Part shown: one piece after another, positions 1 through 9,028 of the stretch
Numbering within the stretch: position 1 is the stretch's first letter
How the letters are laid out: the number at the start of each line of letters is the position of its first letter
Origin: CALGYY01 sp963678485
GTDB taxonomy: Bacteria > Bacteroidota > Bacteroidia > Bacteroidales > CAIWKO01
Direction: 5' to 3'
Assembly: GCA_963678485.1 (NCBI GenBank)
Contig: OY782882.1
Span: forward strand, 3,534,001 to 3,598,000
Length of the DNA stretch: 64,000 bases
The notes under the pieces: model-generated
The model's database searches: none
The model's input: only the letters and a program-made list of their open reading frames with translations
What the model was told of the DNA's origin: nothing
Translations under genes and position numbers: made by a program

Positions 1-405
1 TATATCATACAGGTAAAGAAGAATGCAATGGTTATGGCAAAAGCCTTTATGGATAAAGGTTATAAAGTAATTTCCGGTGGTACCGACAATCACTTAATGT
101 TGATTGATCTTCGTACAAAATTCCCCGATATTACTGGAAAGCAAGTTGAGAATACACTTGTACTGGCTGATATCACTGTGAATAAGAACATGGTTCCTTT
201 CGACAGTCGTTCTCCATTCCAGACTTCTGGTCTGCGTGTGGGCACACCAGCCATCACTACCCGCGGATTGAAAGAACAGCATATGCCAGAAATCGTTTCA
301 TTGATTGATGAGGTAATCAGCGATATCAATAACGAAGCTACTTTGCTGAAGGTAAAAGAGAAAGTGCAAAAGATGATGAAGGAGTTCCCCTTGTTTGCAT
401 ATTAA
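1..405 (+). CDS. glyA: Serine hydroxymethyltransferase, C-terminal part (5' truncated by window)
   Basis: This is the C-terminal 134 residues of the PLP enzyme that interconverts serine and glycine with tetrahydrofolate. The reading frame is open from base 1, so the real start lies upstream of the window. Visible family features are the segment GGTDNHLMLIDLR and the near C-terminal stretch SGLRVGTPAITTRG, both characteristic of GlyA. The last residues form the usual helical tail. Two hairpins follow the stop, the second a good intrinsic terminator, so this is the end of a transcription unit. Identification is by recognition of these conserved segments; the catalytic lysine region is outside the window. 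Confidence 0.95.
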   Translation, partial: YIIQVKKNAMVMAKAFMDKGYKVISGGTDNHLMLIDLRTKFPDITGKQVENTLVLADITVNKNMVPFDSRSPFQTSGLRVGTPAITTRGLKEQHMPEIVSLIDEVISDINNEATLLKVKEKVQKMMKEFPLFAY

Positions 406-409
406 AAAA

Positions 410-438
410 GTGCTGACTGACTTTTTTCGAGTCAGCAC
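410..438. terminator. Stem-loop downstream of glyA
   Basis: The arms GTGCTGAC (410-417) and GTCAGCAC (431-438) are perfectly complementary, with a loop containing a T-run. It begins five bases after the glyA stop and lies just before a second hairpin with a proper T tract. It may assist termination or protect the mRNA 3' end. Confidence 0.45.
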
Positions 439-455
439 ATCATACATTATATTAG

Positions 456-484
456 AGGTCGCCAAATGGGCGACCTTTTTTTTT
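456..484 (+). terminator. Rho-independent terminator of glyA
   Basis: The arms AGGTCGCC (456-463) and GGCGACCT (469-476) form an 8-bp stem with a short loop, followed directly by a T tract to 484. Its position 50 bp after the glyA stop fits termination of that gene. Confidence 0.85.
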
Positions 485-575
485 AATCGTTGTTGCTTAC
501 CTGAGGCCTCTTTAATTGATAAAGACGAAAAGTTGGGGAGCACGAGCTTTTCCTTTGATTTATCTCGTACTTCTA

Positions 576-778
576 ATTTCGTTTCTCGGATCTCTGATTT
601 CAAAATACTGAAGCAAAATCATGGATTCCACATATCTCGATTATAGAATGTTCATTAATTGCGTCATTCGTAAATCGGGCAGGCCCGCCTGAAAGACGCA
701 GTCGGGCAGGTACGCCTGAAAGAAGTAAGAGAAAAGGGTGAAAAGAGAAAAACAGATCAGAGATCCGAGAAACGAAAT
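576..778. repeat. 203-bp element bounded by 23-bp perfect inverted repeats
   Basis: Bases 576-598 and 756-778 are exact reverse complements of each other over 23 bases (core TTTCTCGGATCTCTGAT). The interior contains two direct copies of a GGGCAGG(C/T)(C/A)CGCCTGAAAG-like motif (about 676-722). There is no coding potential inside. Versions of the boundary motif (CGCATTTC, CTCGGATTTG) also occur in the alpha repeats near 36 kb and 57.5 kb. The structure resembles a miniature inverted-repeat element; I did not identify target-site duplications. It fills most of the gap between glyA and the Spo0M-like gene. Confidence 0.6.
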
Positions 779-939
779 GCGAAATCAGAGAGATAAACAA
801 TAAGAAGTCCTGCAAATATTACCTTCAAACCTTTCCTCAACTATCCGGCTTGATCCTCTTTAATTGATAAAGCCTTGCAATCATCAAAAGAAAAACATTA
901 TTTTTACAAAAAGAAATTATTCACTTAAACCTTATAAAA

Positions 940-1398
940 ATGGGATTCTTTTCAAATCTAGTTAACAAAATCACCGGAGGTGGTGCTAAAGTAAGTATCG
1001 TTACTGATACTCCAAAACTGAATGAGCCTTTCAATGTTGAGATTAAAGCTGTTGTTGCCGATGCTGAATTAAAAGTGGCAAAGGTGTATCTTTATTTGAA
1101 GTCGGTAGAGCGTACTCAGGTGCGTAATGTAGATTTTCCTGCCAGCGGATCGACTTCATCTACACGTAAGGATGTGCATGGAGAAGAAGAAACATCGCAT
1201 ACCGAATTTGTGGTGGCGAATGCAATGACCTTAAACGCAAATCAGGAATGCTCATGGAAATACGAAGTTCGTCTACCTTCCGGTTCACTTCCCACATATA
1301 ACGGACGCAATGCATGGCACGAGTGGTTCCTGCTCGCAGGACTCGACGTTCCAGGCAATGACCCTGATTCTGGTTGGGTTAAAATTGAAGTACGTTAA
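940..1398 (+). CDS. Spo0M-like (arrestin-fold) protein
   Basis: This 152-residue cytosolic protein has no signal peptide. It begins MGFFSNLVNKITGGGAKVSI, followed by alternating strands such as VEIKAVVADAELKVAKVYLYL, the pattern of the N-terminal half of Spo0M-family proteins, which adopt an arrestin-like beta-sandwich fold. Bacillus Spo0M is about 250 residues, so this is a shorter, single-domain version. In non-sporulating Bacteroidota the role is unknown; the 'sporulation control' name is historical. It is convergent with the downstream nucleoside phosphorylase gene, with only 17 bp between stops. The family assignment rests on recognising the N-terminal pattern. Confidence 0.7.
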   Translation: MGFFSNLVNKITGGGAKVSIVTDTPKLNEPFNVEIKAVVADAELKVAKVYLYLKSVERTQVRNVDFPASGSTSSTRKDVHGEEETSHTEFVVANAMTLNANQECSWKYEVRLPSGSLPTYNGRNAWHEWFLLAGLDVPGNDPDSGWVKIEVR

Positions 1399-1415
1399 TC
1401 AACTTCGTTGAAGAA

Positions 1416-2297
1416 CTAATCCTTGCAAAGGCGCTCCAGAACAGTCTGGATAAGCTTTTCCATCAAGGGTTTATAATCCTTACTGAATTGTTTGCTCACA
1501 CGGTTTGCGATAATCACGCAAACCGTGAGCATTTCATGGCCCATCAGTTTGCCCAATCCGTAGAGGGCTGAGGTTTCCATTTCGAAGTTACTGATGCGGT
1601 GTGATCCGTATTTAAATGCCTCGATTTTATCGTTAAGCTCTGGAAATGCTAGCGGCATGCGAAGTTCGCGACCCTGTGGTCCAAAGAAGCCCGGTGCGGT
1701 GGCGGTGATACCATGGATAAAATCATGTGCGACTTTTTGAAGTAGCATTTCTGAACCCTTCGCTACGTATGGCTTTGCGAGTCTTGGCGACCAATTGGTT
1801 TGTTTTATAAAAGCTTCTGCAATATCATCTTCGAATAAACCTTCAGGAACATCGTAGAAATTCAACACACCGTCAATACCAAGACCGTGGGTTGAGGCAA
1901 CAAAGCTGTCGACAGGAATATCGCCTTGTAAGGCACCGGATGTGCCCAAACGAATGATGTTAAGTTTGCCCGGTTTGTCCTTGAGTACGCGGTTCTTAAG
2001 GTCGATGCTTACTAATGCATCCAGTTCGTTGATTACGATATCAATATTATCGGGACCCATCCCGGTTGATAGGGCGGTAATTTTTTTCTTGTTGAAATAG
2101 CCTGTATGCGTGACTAATTCACGGTTTTCGCAGGTAAAAATAACTTCATCAAAATATTTTGAGACCGTAGGTACACGCTTCGGATCACCAACAACTATAA
2201 TGGTATCTGATATATCCTCCGGCTTTAACTTTAAGTGGTAAATACTGCCGTCCGGGTTCAGTATGAGTTCAGATTCGAGAAATTTTTTTATAGACAT
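1416..2297 (-). CDS. Nucleoside phosphorylase (uridine phosphorylase-like, PNP_UDP_1 family)
   Basis: This 293-residue enzyme is expected to cleave a nucleoside with phosphate into base and ribose-1-phosphate for salvage. Family motifs visible are VVGDPKRV near residue 36 (phosphate binding), STGMGPDN near residue 78, IIRLGTSGALQ near residue 114, and FEMETSALYGLG near residue 238, where the Met-Glu pair contacts the ribose. Family members are commonly about 250 residues; this one has an N-terminal extension (SELILNPDGSIYHLKLKPEDIS). It is divergent from the universal stress gene across a 69-bp gap. Base specificity, uridine versus purine, cannot be fixed from sequence reading, so no gene symbol is given. 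Confidence 0.85.
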   Translation of the reverse strand: MSIKKFLESELILNPDGSIYHLKLKPEDISDTIIVVGDPKRVPTVSKYFDEVIFTCENRELVTHTGYFNKKKITALSTGMGPDNIDIVINELDALVSIDLKNRVLKDKPGKLNIIRLGTSGALQGDIPVDSFVASTHGLGIDGVLNFYDVPEGLFEDDIAEAFIKQTNWSPRLAKPYVAKGSEMLLQKVAHDFIHGITATAPGFFGPQGRELRMPLAFPELNDKIEAFKYGSHRISNFEMETSALYGLGKLMGHEMLTVCVIIANRVSKQFSKDYKPLMEKLIQTVLERLCKD

Positions 2298-2321
2298 TGC
2301 GTAGATTAATTAAAAAAATGT

Positions 2322-2329
2322 TAATTTTG
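2322..2329 (+). promoter_or_regulatory. Bacteroidota -7 promoter element (TAATTTTG) for the universal stress gene
   Basis: TAATTTTG matches the TAnnTTTG consensus of the Bacteroidota primary sigma factor. It lies 37 bp before the ATG of the downstream gene, leaving a short leader. A clear -33 TTG at the usual distance is not evident. Confidence 0.5.
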
Positions 2330-2366
2330 CAGGCTATTTAACCAATAACAAAAATATAAAAAATTT

Positions 2367-3248
2367 ATGGAAGTCTTTAAAAATATTCTGGTTCCTTATG
2401 ATTTCAGGGAAATGTCAGAGATTACCCTGGGGCAGACTTACAATCTGGCACGTTTAACAGGCTTAGATATTACGCTGTTGCATGTGTATGAAGAAGCCAA
2501 TCCCGTGACCAGAATGTTCATTGATGATAAGAGTGATGATATCATCAAAAAAATTGAAGGAAAACTACAGGAAGTTGCTGTAAGAGCAAAAGCCGAATCC
2601 GGCATCGAAATTCACACCATGGTTGCTCGTGGCCGTGTACATTCAAAAATTATTGAGGTGGCAGAAATGATTCAGGCTAAATATATAGTTATGAGCCTGA
2701 GCAGTAATTTTGAGCCCGAACCTGATAAGAAAATGGTGGGTGCAAATTTATCCCGCGTTATTCGTTCAGCAAAATGTCCGGTGTTAACAATTACCAGCAA
2801 AAATCACTACGATGGATGCCGCAGCATTTTATTACCTCTTGACCTAAGCAAGCAGACCCGTCACAAAGTGACCTGGGCTATTGATGTTGCGACTAAATTC
2901 AATGCTAAAATCAGGGTTGTTTCTGCATTATGGTCAAAGAACAACGAAGAAGTGGTTACACAGATTCGTGGTCAGCTGATACAGGTTCGTAAATTCATTG
3001 AAGAAAAAGGCGTTGAAGTCACTGCCGAAATCATCGAAAGCGAACATGGTTCACGCACTCTCGTTCCTGCTATTCTCGATTACGCGCATCAGATGGGCGA
3101 TGTTGACCTTATTATGATTATGACACAACAAGAAGTGGGTTGGGTAGAATTTTTCGTTGGCTCACATGCAACGGAAATGATACGCAGCTCCGACATACCC
3201 GTAATGTCTGTTGTTCCTAAAGATACCGGCGAGCGTTTGGCACGCTAG
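2367..3248 (+). CDS. Universal stress protein with two Usp domains
   Basis: This 293-residue cytoplasmic protein consists of two tandem UspA folds, about residues 1-145 and 150-293. The first opens with MEVFKNILVPYDFREMSEITL and ends with GANLSRVIRSAKCPVLTI. The second opens with GCRSILLPLDLSKQTRHKV and ends with SHATEMIRSSDIPVMSV. Each half has the typical hydrophobic strand followed by a V/LP-D motif, and the conserved V-R-S/P near its end. Tandem Usp proteins act in stress tolerance, some by binding ATP. The canonical ATP-binding G-2x-G-9x-G signature is incomplete here, so nucleotide binding is uncertain. A terminator follows 22 bp after the stop. Confidence 0.9.
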   Translation: MEVFKNILVPYDFREMSEITLGQTYNLARLTGLDITLLHVYEEANPVTRMFIDDKSDDIIKKIEGKLQEVAVRAKAESGIEIHTMVARGRVHSKIIEVAEMIQAKYIVMSLSSNFEPEPDKKMVGANLSRVIRSAKCPVLTITSKNHYDGCRSILLPLDLSKQTRHKVTWAIDVATKFNAKIRVVSALWSKNNEEVVTQIRGQLIQVRKFIEEKGVEVTAEIIESEHGSRTLVPAILDYAHQMGDVDLIMIMTQQEVGWVEFFVGSHATEMIRSSDIPVMSVVPKDTGERLAR

Positions 3249-3269
3249 TCACCCACAACATGAATACAG

Positions 3270-3295
3270 GCGGCCTTTATGGCCGCTTTTTTTTT
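3270..3295 (+). terminator. Rho-independent terminator after the universal stress gene
   Basis: GCGGCC (3270-3275) pairs with GGCCGC (3281-3286) around a 5-nt loop, followed by nine T residues. Its presence shows that the cinA reading frame cannot sensibly start at the in-frame ATG at 3260, inside this unit. Confidence 0.85.
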
Positions 3296-3319
3296 ACTTT
3301 TGATCTTTATTCGAACACT

Positions 3320-4564
3320 ATGGATGCAGAAATTTTAAATATTGGAGATGAGCTGCTTATTGGCCAGGTGCTAAATACCAATGCACAATGGTTAGCCGAA
3401 CAACTTACGCAGAGTGGATTTAATGTAAGCAGGATGGTGACCGTTGCCGATAAAATGCCTCAGATTCTTGAAGCTTTCAACGAAGCACGACAACGGGCAG
3501 CACTTGTGATTGTAACAGGAGGCTTAGGTCCAACCAATGACGATCTCACACGTGATGCCTTGTGCACCTTCTTCAAATGCGGAATGAAGACTGATGCTGA
3601 TTCTCTAGCCCGTCTGCACGTTTTTTTCACCAACAGGGGTGTGGCGCTTACTGATTTAAATCGCAGTCAGGCCCAGGTGCCAGAGCGCTCAGAGGCCATC
3701 GAAAATATCGACGGAACCTCGCCGGGCATGTGGTTCGACGTGGACGATAAAGTGCTTGTCGCGTTGCCCGGAGTGCCTTTCGAATTAAAGAACATGATGA
3801 CACGCATCGTCCTGCCCAGACTTAAAGCGCGTTTCAAGCCCGGGGAAGTGGTTTTTCGTACTGTATTAGTTCAGGGAATAGGAGAGTCCTTCCTCTCAGA
3901 AATCATTAAAGGTTGGGAAGCTGCCTTACCTATGGGATGCAGCCTGGCATATCTTCCCCAGCCCGGTATTGTTCGTTTAAGGCTATTAATGCGAGGTTCC
4001 GATGTTGCGGCTATGGAATCTGTAATAGAATCGCAGATTGCAGGTCTGCAGCAACTTATACCTGAGTATATTTTTGGATTTGGAGATGAAACGCTGGCTG
4101 AAGTTGTAGGTAGGTTATTGTTGCAAAACGAACAAAGTCTTTCAACAGCAGAAAGTTGCACTGGAGGAACTATCGCTCAGATGATTACTGCTGTACCCGG
4201 TTGCTCGGCCTATTTTAAGGGTTCGATAATCGCTTATAGTAATGAAGTTAAAATGCATCAACTAAATGTGCCTCCTGAGCTTCTGGCCAAACATGGGGCT
4301 GTGAGCGAAGCCGTGGTCCTGGCAATGGCTGAGAATGTTCGGAAAACAGTGCAAACGACTTACGGAATAGCCGTTTCCGGTGTGGCAGGTCCTGACGGTG
4401 GTAGTCCTGAAAAACCGGTCGGAACTACATGGATTGCTGTATCCGGACCGGAAGGTAGTCATGCTAAGAAATTTTTGTTTGGTGAACACAGAGGTCGCAA
4501 CATTACCCGTGCCGCTTTGGCGGGACTGAACATGCTACGATTAATGATAATAAGCGGGAGATAG
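3320..4564 (+). CDS. cinA: CinA family protein (competence/damage-inducible protein, NMN amidohydrolase domain)
   Basis: This protein has 414 residues from the chosen ATG. The N-terminal MoaB/MogA-like domain (about residues 1-170) opens with MDAEILNIGDELLIGQ and contains TGGLGPTNDDLT. The C-terminal CinA/PncC domain (about 260-414) contains ESCTGGTIAQMI and SGVAGPDGGSPEKPVGTTW, the hallmarks of nicotinamide-nucleotide amidohydrolases that recycle NMN to NaMN. The longer frame from 3260 would translate the preceding terminator hairpin, and MDAEI is where family members normally begin. Full length and no lesions seen. It forms a single-gene unit between the stress gene and rpmB. Confidence 0.95.
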   Translation: MDAEILNIGDELLIGQVLNTNAQWLAEQLTQSGFNVSRMVTVADKMPQILEAFNEARQRAALVIVTGGLGPTNDDLTRDALCTFFKCGMKTDADSLARLHVFFTNRGVALTDLNRSQAQVPERSEAIENIDGTSPGMWFDVDDKVLVALPGVPFELKNMMTRIVLPRLKARFKPGEVVFRTVLVQGIGESFLSEIIKGWEAALPMGCSLAYLPQPGIVRLRLLMRGSDVAAMESVIESQIAGLQQLIPEYIFGFGDETLAEVVGRLLLQNEQSLSTAESCTGGTIAQMITAVPGCSAYFKGSIIAYSNEVKMHQLNVPPELLAKHGAVSEAVVLAMAENVRKTVQTTYGIAVSGVAGPDGGSPEKPVGTTWIAVSGPEGSHAKKFLFGEHRGRNITRAALAGLNMLRLMIISGR

Positions 4565-4745
4565 AAGTCTGCACATCATTCATGCAATCTGGATCGTCCT
4601 TTAAATAAATGTATAATACTATGGTTTCAATCACAGGAAGCTGGATAATGCTGGAAATAAAAAATATCTGCAAAATTTGGTTTATTCAAAATAATATTCC
4701 GATATTTGCACTCCGTTTTAAAAATAATCAGTAAAAGATACAACC

Positions 4746-4985
4746 ATGGCCAGAATGTGCGAAATTACCGGAAAAACAATGATGATCGGACATAACGTCT
4801 CCCACTCTAATATTAAAACCAAGAGAAGGTTTAACGTTAATCTTCAGACTAAAAAATTCTTTATTCCTGAAGAAAACCGTTGGATTACCTTAAAAGTTTC
4901 CACTTCAGGGATACGTACAATTGATAAAAAGGGCATTTATGCCGCTATCAAAGAAGCCCGCATCAAGGGATTTCTTGCTAAATAA
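4746..4985 (+). CDS. rpmB: 50S ribosomal protein L28
   Basis: This 79-residue basic protein contains the L28 signatures MARMCEITGKTMMIGHNVSHS at the start, followed by NIKTKRRFNVNLQ, and STSGIRTIDKKGI near the C-terminus. L28 is a large-subunit ribosomal protein. The length is normal for Bacteroidota. It is often followed by rpmG (L33), but here a strong terminator follows directly. The sequence GATATTTGC about 45 bp upstream is a near match to the -7 consensus. Confidence 0.97.
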   Translation: MARMCEITGKTMMIGHNVSHSNIKTKRRFNVNLQTKKFFIPEENRWITLKVSTSGIRTIDKKGIYAAIKEARIKGFLAK

Positions 4986-5004
4986 AGAACTCAACTCCAT
5001 TAAA

Positions 5005-5043
5005 AATGCTGTTGCCTCCACGTGCGGTAACAGCATTTTTTTT
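5005..5043 (+). terminator. Rho-independent terminator of rpmB
   Basis: A 12-bp stem (5005-5016 with 5026-5037; core AATGCTGTT/AACAGCATT) with a 9-nt loop is followed by eight T residues. It lies 20 bp after the rpmB stop. Confidence 0.92.
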
Positions 5044-5132
5044 ACTTTTAAGCCCGCAAAGCACCCCTTTGCCACAGGCAATATTTACGGAGGGGCGACG
5101 TTTGCCAAAGCAAATTCATAAACACAGGCTTG

Positions 5133-5780
5133 ATGATTAAAAAGGTTAGTGTATGGTTTCTTCTGGTGGTCTGCCTTGGCGGTACACTCCCTGTGTTTGC
5201 TCAAGCTCCCGACTCATTGTATGTGCAGTTTTCAGGTGTGGTTGTTACAGCCGACAGTTTACAGCCGGTGCCTTTTGTGAATATCATCATCGAAGGAACC
5301 TACCGTGGTTCCATGAGCGATTTGGGCGGTTTTTTTTCAATCATTGCTCGCAAAAACGAAACGATTTCCTTTTCCAGTGTTGGTTTTAAAACCGTGGTTT
5401 ACCATGTTCCGGATACGCTCACCAAAGACCGATATACACTGATTCAAATCATGCGGCCTGATACACTTTATATGGATGAGACTTTTATCTATCCCTGGCC
5501 TACCTATGAACAGTTTAAAAATGCGTTTGTCAAAGCCGATATTCCTGATGATGACATGGAACGTGCCCGTAAAAATATTGAAGAAATTGAACGCAGGGTA
5601 ATTACCGAATTTGTTCCGATGGATGGAAGCATGAACTTCAGAAATTATGTTGATCAATACCGTTATAAGCTTTATTATGCGGGACAAATGCCGCCTAACA
5701 ATCTGCTGAACCCCATTGCGTGGGCGCAATTCTTCAAAGCATGGAAAGCAGGAAAATTTAAAACCAAACGCGTTCAGTAA
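5133..5780 (+). CDS. Secreted protein with carboxypeptidase-D-like regulatory domain
   Basis: This protein has 215 residues. A Sec signal peptide (MIKKVSVWFLLVVCLGG, cleaved near VFAQ) is followed by a transthyretin-like beta-sandwich domain of the CarboxypepD_reg type at about residues 30-105: FSGVVVTADSLQPVPFVNI, then GSMSDLGGFFSI and FSSVGFKTVVY. The C-terminal half is charged and helical with no recognised fold. ATG at 5133 was preferred to the TTG immediately before it. The TonB-dependent receptor begins 19 bp downstream and has the same type of domain at its own N-terminus, so the two are probably co-transcribed and cooperate at the outer membrane. The exact function is unknown. Confidence 0.8.
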   Translation: MIKKVSVWFLLVVCLGGTLPVFAQAPDSLYVQFSGVVVTADSLQPVPFVNIIIEGTYRGSMSDLGGFFSIIARKNETISFSSVGFKTVVYHVPDTLTKDRYTLIQIMRPDTLYMDETFIYPWPTYEQFKNAFVKADIPDDDMERARKNIEEIERRVITEFVPMDGSMNFRNYVDQYRYKLYYAGQMPPNNLLNPIAWAQFFKAWKAGKFKTKRVQ

Positions 5781-5799
5781 AAATAATCACTCAATATTC

Positions 5800-8358
5800 A
5801 TGGAGTTCATCACGGGAAAACGATATCTTGTAATTCTGTTTGCTATTGCAGTCCTTTTTCCGCTATGCGTTAATGCTCAGCAACAAGCTGTGATTTCTGG
5901 TGTGGTCACCAATTCATCAGGTCAGCCAATTGACGCAGTAAACGTTTCCCTTTTTGGTAAACCGATTGGGACTTCCACTGATAAAAACGGTAAATACACA
6001 CTGCATGTTCCCGCTTCGCAAGAGATCACTCTTGTCTTTTCATTTGTAGGCTATAAAAAAGTTACGCATGTATTGACGCTTTCTCCTACCGAGCGCAAAA
6101 CCATGGATCAGGTAATGGAAACAGAAATGGTGACCATCGATCCAACATTTATTATTGGTGATAAGGTGGAACGAGGAACTATTAACCGTATTGAGATTAG
6201 GCATGCTGATGTCATCCCAAGTCTTTCCGGAAGTGGAATCGAAGAACTCGTAAAAAAGACCAGTCTTGGAGTGTATTCCAATAATGAACTGAGTTCGCAA
6301 TATTCGGTTCGTGGAGGGAATTACGACGAAAACCTCGTTTATGTTAATGATGTTGAGATTTATCGCCCTTTCTTAACACGATCAGGACAACAAGAGGGGT
6401 TGAGTTTTGTAAATTCGGATATGGCCGAAAATGTACTCTTTTCTTCGGGAGGATTTGATGCGAAATATGGAGATAAAATGTCTTCGGTACTCGACATCAC
6501 CTATCGCCAGCCAAAGGAATTCGCGGGAAGTGTTATGCTGAGCCTGCTTGGAATATCAGGTCATCTTGAAGGCACTGCAGCTAAAGGTCGGTTTACCTAT
6601 TTAATTGGAGCGCGCCAAAAATCGAATCAGTATATTCTTAATCAGTTACAGACAAAGGGTCAGTATAAGCCATCATTTACGGATGTGCAGGCCTGTCTTA
6701 CCTATCTGGTAAGCGAGAAGGTTGAAATGAGTTTTTTGGGCAATTATGCACATAACAAATATCTGGTAGTGCCCGAAAGTCGGGAAACTGAATTTGGAAC
6801 GGTACAGGAATCTTATCGGCTAAAGGTATTTTTCGAAGGACAGGAGGTAGATAAAATTTCTACTTGGTTCGGTGCATTTACTACGACCTGGAGCCCCACA
6901 AAAGATTTGAAATTGAAATTTATAACCTCAGGTTTTCGAACAAGCGAGAGTGAAGCATACGATATCAACGGCCAATATTACATTGGTAAACTTGAAACTG
7001 ATTTTGGTAAAGATAATTTTGGTGAAGTCACCGAAAATCTTGGTGTAGGTTCACAATTCAGTCATGCACGCAACGAACTCGATGCAACAGTTTTTACATT
7101 GGAGCATAAAGGTGCTCTTTCGAAGAAGAGAAATTTTTGGCAATGGGGAGTGAAATATCAGGGAGAGATCATTTACGATCGCTTGAAGGAATGGAAAATG
7201 ATTGATTCCTCTGACTACACCCTTGTTCGCCCACCCGATTCTGTTGGATATACCAATCCAGGTGTTCAGCCATGGAATGCGCTTGAATTACAAGATGTAG
7301 TTCGTACCAATATAGATTTGTTTACCCATCGCATCTCAGCCTTTTTACAGGATACATGGACATGGTATGTGGATAGTGCAAGGGTCACCTTCACTGCTGG
7401 TGCAAGGGCTGTGTGGTGGACGTACAACAAGGAATTGGTAATAAGTCCGAGGGTGACCGCTACCTTAAAGCCGCATTGGAAGCGCGATGTGGTATTTCGT
7501 TTTTCTGCAGGCGTCTACGATCAACCGCCATTTTATAAGGAATTACGTGGCTTCGACGGACTCTTGAATCCCGATCTTAGGGCTCAGCGTTCGTATCATT
7601 TTGTAGTTGGTACTGATTGGAATTTTACGGCCTGGAATCGTCCGTTCAAGCTGGTTTCCGAGGTTTATTATAAGTATCTTGACAAGCTTGTGCCCTATGA
7701 AATTGACAATGTCCGTATTCGATATTTTGCCACCAACAATGCCCATGGTTATGCTACTGGATTGGATGTAAAGATTAATGGTGAATTTGTAAAAGACGTC
7801 GAAAGCTGGTTGGGCTTTTCGCTGATGCAGACACAGGAAGATATTGTGGACGATTATTATTATACCTATTACAATAAGGCAGGTGAGGAGATTGTGGCCG
7901 GATACACACTTGATCAAGTGGTGGCCGACAGTGTACGACACGAACCGGGTTATGTCCCGCGTCCAACGGATCAATTACTGAGTGTGAATTTGTTTTTTCA
8001 GGATTACCTTCCTAAATTTCCAACCTACAAGATGCACCTAAATTTTGTGTATTCTACAGGTTTGGCTTTTGGTCCTCCAAGCCACGACCGTTACCGGGAT
8101 ACTTTGCGTGCACCTTCGTATTTCCGCGTTGATATTGGCTTTTCAAAACAACTCATCGGCGAAAGCAGAACATTTAAAAAGAAAAATCCACTTCGCTATT
8201 TGAAATCCGTTTGGATTAGTGCAGAAGTGTTTAATTTGCTGGGTCGCTTGAATACCATATCGTATCTGTGGATTAAGGATGTCAACAACAGAATGTACGC
8301 GGTGCCTAATGAATTAACGCGACGACTCCTTAATGTGAAACTTTCGGTCAAGTTTTAA
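5800..8358 (+). CDS. TonB-dependent outer-membrane receptor with N-terminal carboxypeptidase-like domain
   Basis: This 852-residue outer-membrane transporter would be powered by TonB-ExbBD. In order: a signal peptide (about 1-27, ending CVNAQ); a CarboxypepD_reg-like domain (about 30-110, ISGVVTNSSGQPIDAVNVS); a plug domain (about 125-250), including YSVRGGNYDENLVYVNDVEI, where RGG-x-D/N is typical; and a long beta-barrel with aromatic-ended strands finishing in LSVKF, a normal outer-membrane C-terminus. The in-frame ATG at 5716 lies inside the previous gene, while 5800 is followed directly by a signal peptide. No SusD partner is present, which argues against a polysaccharide utilisation locus. 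Substrate unknown. Confidence 0.92.
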   Translation: MEFITGKRYLVILFAIAVLFPLCVNAQQQAVISGVVTNSSGQPIDAVNVSLFGKPIGTSTDKNGKYTLHVPASQEITLVFSFVGYKKVTHVLTLSPTERKTMDQVMETEMVTIDPTFIIGDKVERGTINRIEIRHADVIPSLSGSGIEELVKKTSLGVYSNNELSSQYSVRGGNYDENLVYVNDVEIYRPFLTRSGQQEGLSFVNSDMAENVLFSSGGFDAKYGDKMSSVLDITYRQPKEFAGSVMLSLLGISGHLEGTAAKGRFTYLIGARQKSNQYILNQLQTKGQYKPSFTDVQACLTYLVSEKVEMSFLGNYAHNKYLVVPESRETEFGTVQESYRLKVFFEGQEVDKISTWFGAFTTTWSPTKDLKLKFITSGFRTSESEAYDINGQYYIGKLETDFGKDNFGEVTENLGVGSQFSHARNELDATVFTLEHKGALSKKRNFWQWGVKYQGEIIYDRLKEWKMIDSSDYTLVRPPDSVGYTNPGVQPWNALELQDVVRTNIDLFTHRISAFLQDTWTWYVDSARVTFTAGARAVWWTYNKELVISPRVTATLKPHWKRDVVFRFSAGVYDQPPFYKELRGFDGLLNPDLRAQRSYHFVVGTDWNFTAWNRPFKLVSEVYYKYLDKLVPYEIDNVRIRYFATNNAHGYATGLDVKINGEFVKDVESWLGFSLMQTQEDIVDDYYYTYYNKAGEEIVAGYTLDQVVADSVRHEPGYVPRPTDQLLSVNLFFQDYLPKFPTYKMHLNFVYSTGLAFGPPSHDRYRDTLRAPSYFRVDIGFSKQLIGESRTFKKKNPLRYLKSVWISAEVFNLLGRLNTISYLWIKDVNNRMYAVPNELTRRLLNVKLSVKF

Positions 8359-8404
8359 TAGGCTTGGTTAGCGATTCAGAGAGTTGCACCTTGTTATGCC
8401 TGGG

Positions 8405-9027
8405 CGCTGTAAGACTAGATAACCATTTAACTATTCAATTAACTCTATAACCCCATAACCCCAATAACTAGGGGATTCCGGATTAAATCCTAATCCAATA
8501 TGCTAATGTGGTAATGTGTTAATGTGATAATTGGAGGCGGTGCATGACATGGAGATTGAGGTGCTGATGGAATTTTTTAATGAGTGAGGCAGATGAAACT
8601 CGCAGAGGTTCTGGTTTTGGACTAATTATCTAATTAACTCCCCAACTCCAAACCCCCATAACCCAATAACCCTTTTTACCCAATAACCCAATAACCTTAA
8701 AACCAACCATCAAGGGGATTCCGGATTAAATCCGGAATGACGCACTGATGAAGGACTGTGATTACCTTGAAGTCCTCAAGACACCTTCGATTAAGTAACG
8801 AAAGAATAGTGCAGCAAAGTCCCGTCTTGCAAGGTATGCAGCGTCGCAAAAACGAATTAACTATTTAACTTATCAACTAATTAACTCTATAACCCCCCAA
8901 ACCCAATAACCTTAAACCCAATAAACCAGTGGATACCGGATTTAATCCGGAATGCCGTCCTGATTGAGAGATGTAGTGGACATGAATGTCGCAATGCCGC
9001 CCTGATGGCGGGCGTTGGTTGACATGA
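8405..9027. repeat. Composite intergenic repeat, family beta (long copy)
   Basis: This gene-free stretch is built from repeat modules: arrays of ATAACCCC-like octamers (8440-8470, 8655-8700, 8893-8930); the palindrome CCGGATTAAATCC(GG) near 8477, 8718 and 8938; an ATTATCAC-type octamer array in reverse orientation (8500-8530); and a 130-bp module ending GGTTCTGGTTTTGGAC (8530-8622). By eye, 8420-8890 aligns in order with the reverse complement of 45,890-46,380. There is no coding potential. It separates the TonB receptor gene from the 3' end of the giant Ig-repeat gene. Confidence 0.8.
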
Positions 9028-9028
9028 A

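Noticed and set aside
298..815. Small open frames on both strands around the glyA terminator and the inverted-repeat element
   Set aside because: They span hairpins and repeats, have no recognisable product and conflict with one another.
3260..3319. Longer N-terminus for CinA
   Set aside because: It would be translated through the terminator hairpin of the preceding gene and has no family similarity.
5716..5799. Longer N-terminus for the TonB-dependent receptor
   Set aside because: It overlaps the previous gene and places the signal peptide 28 residues inside the protein.
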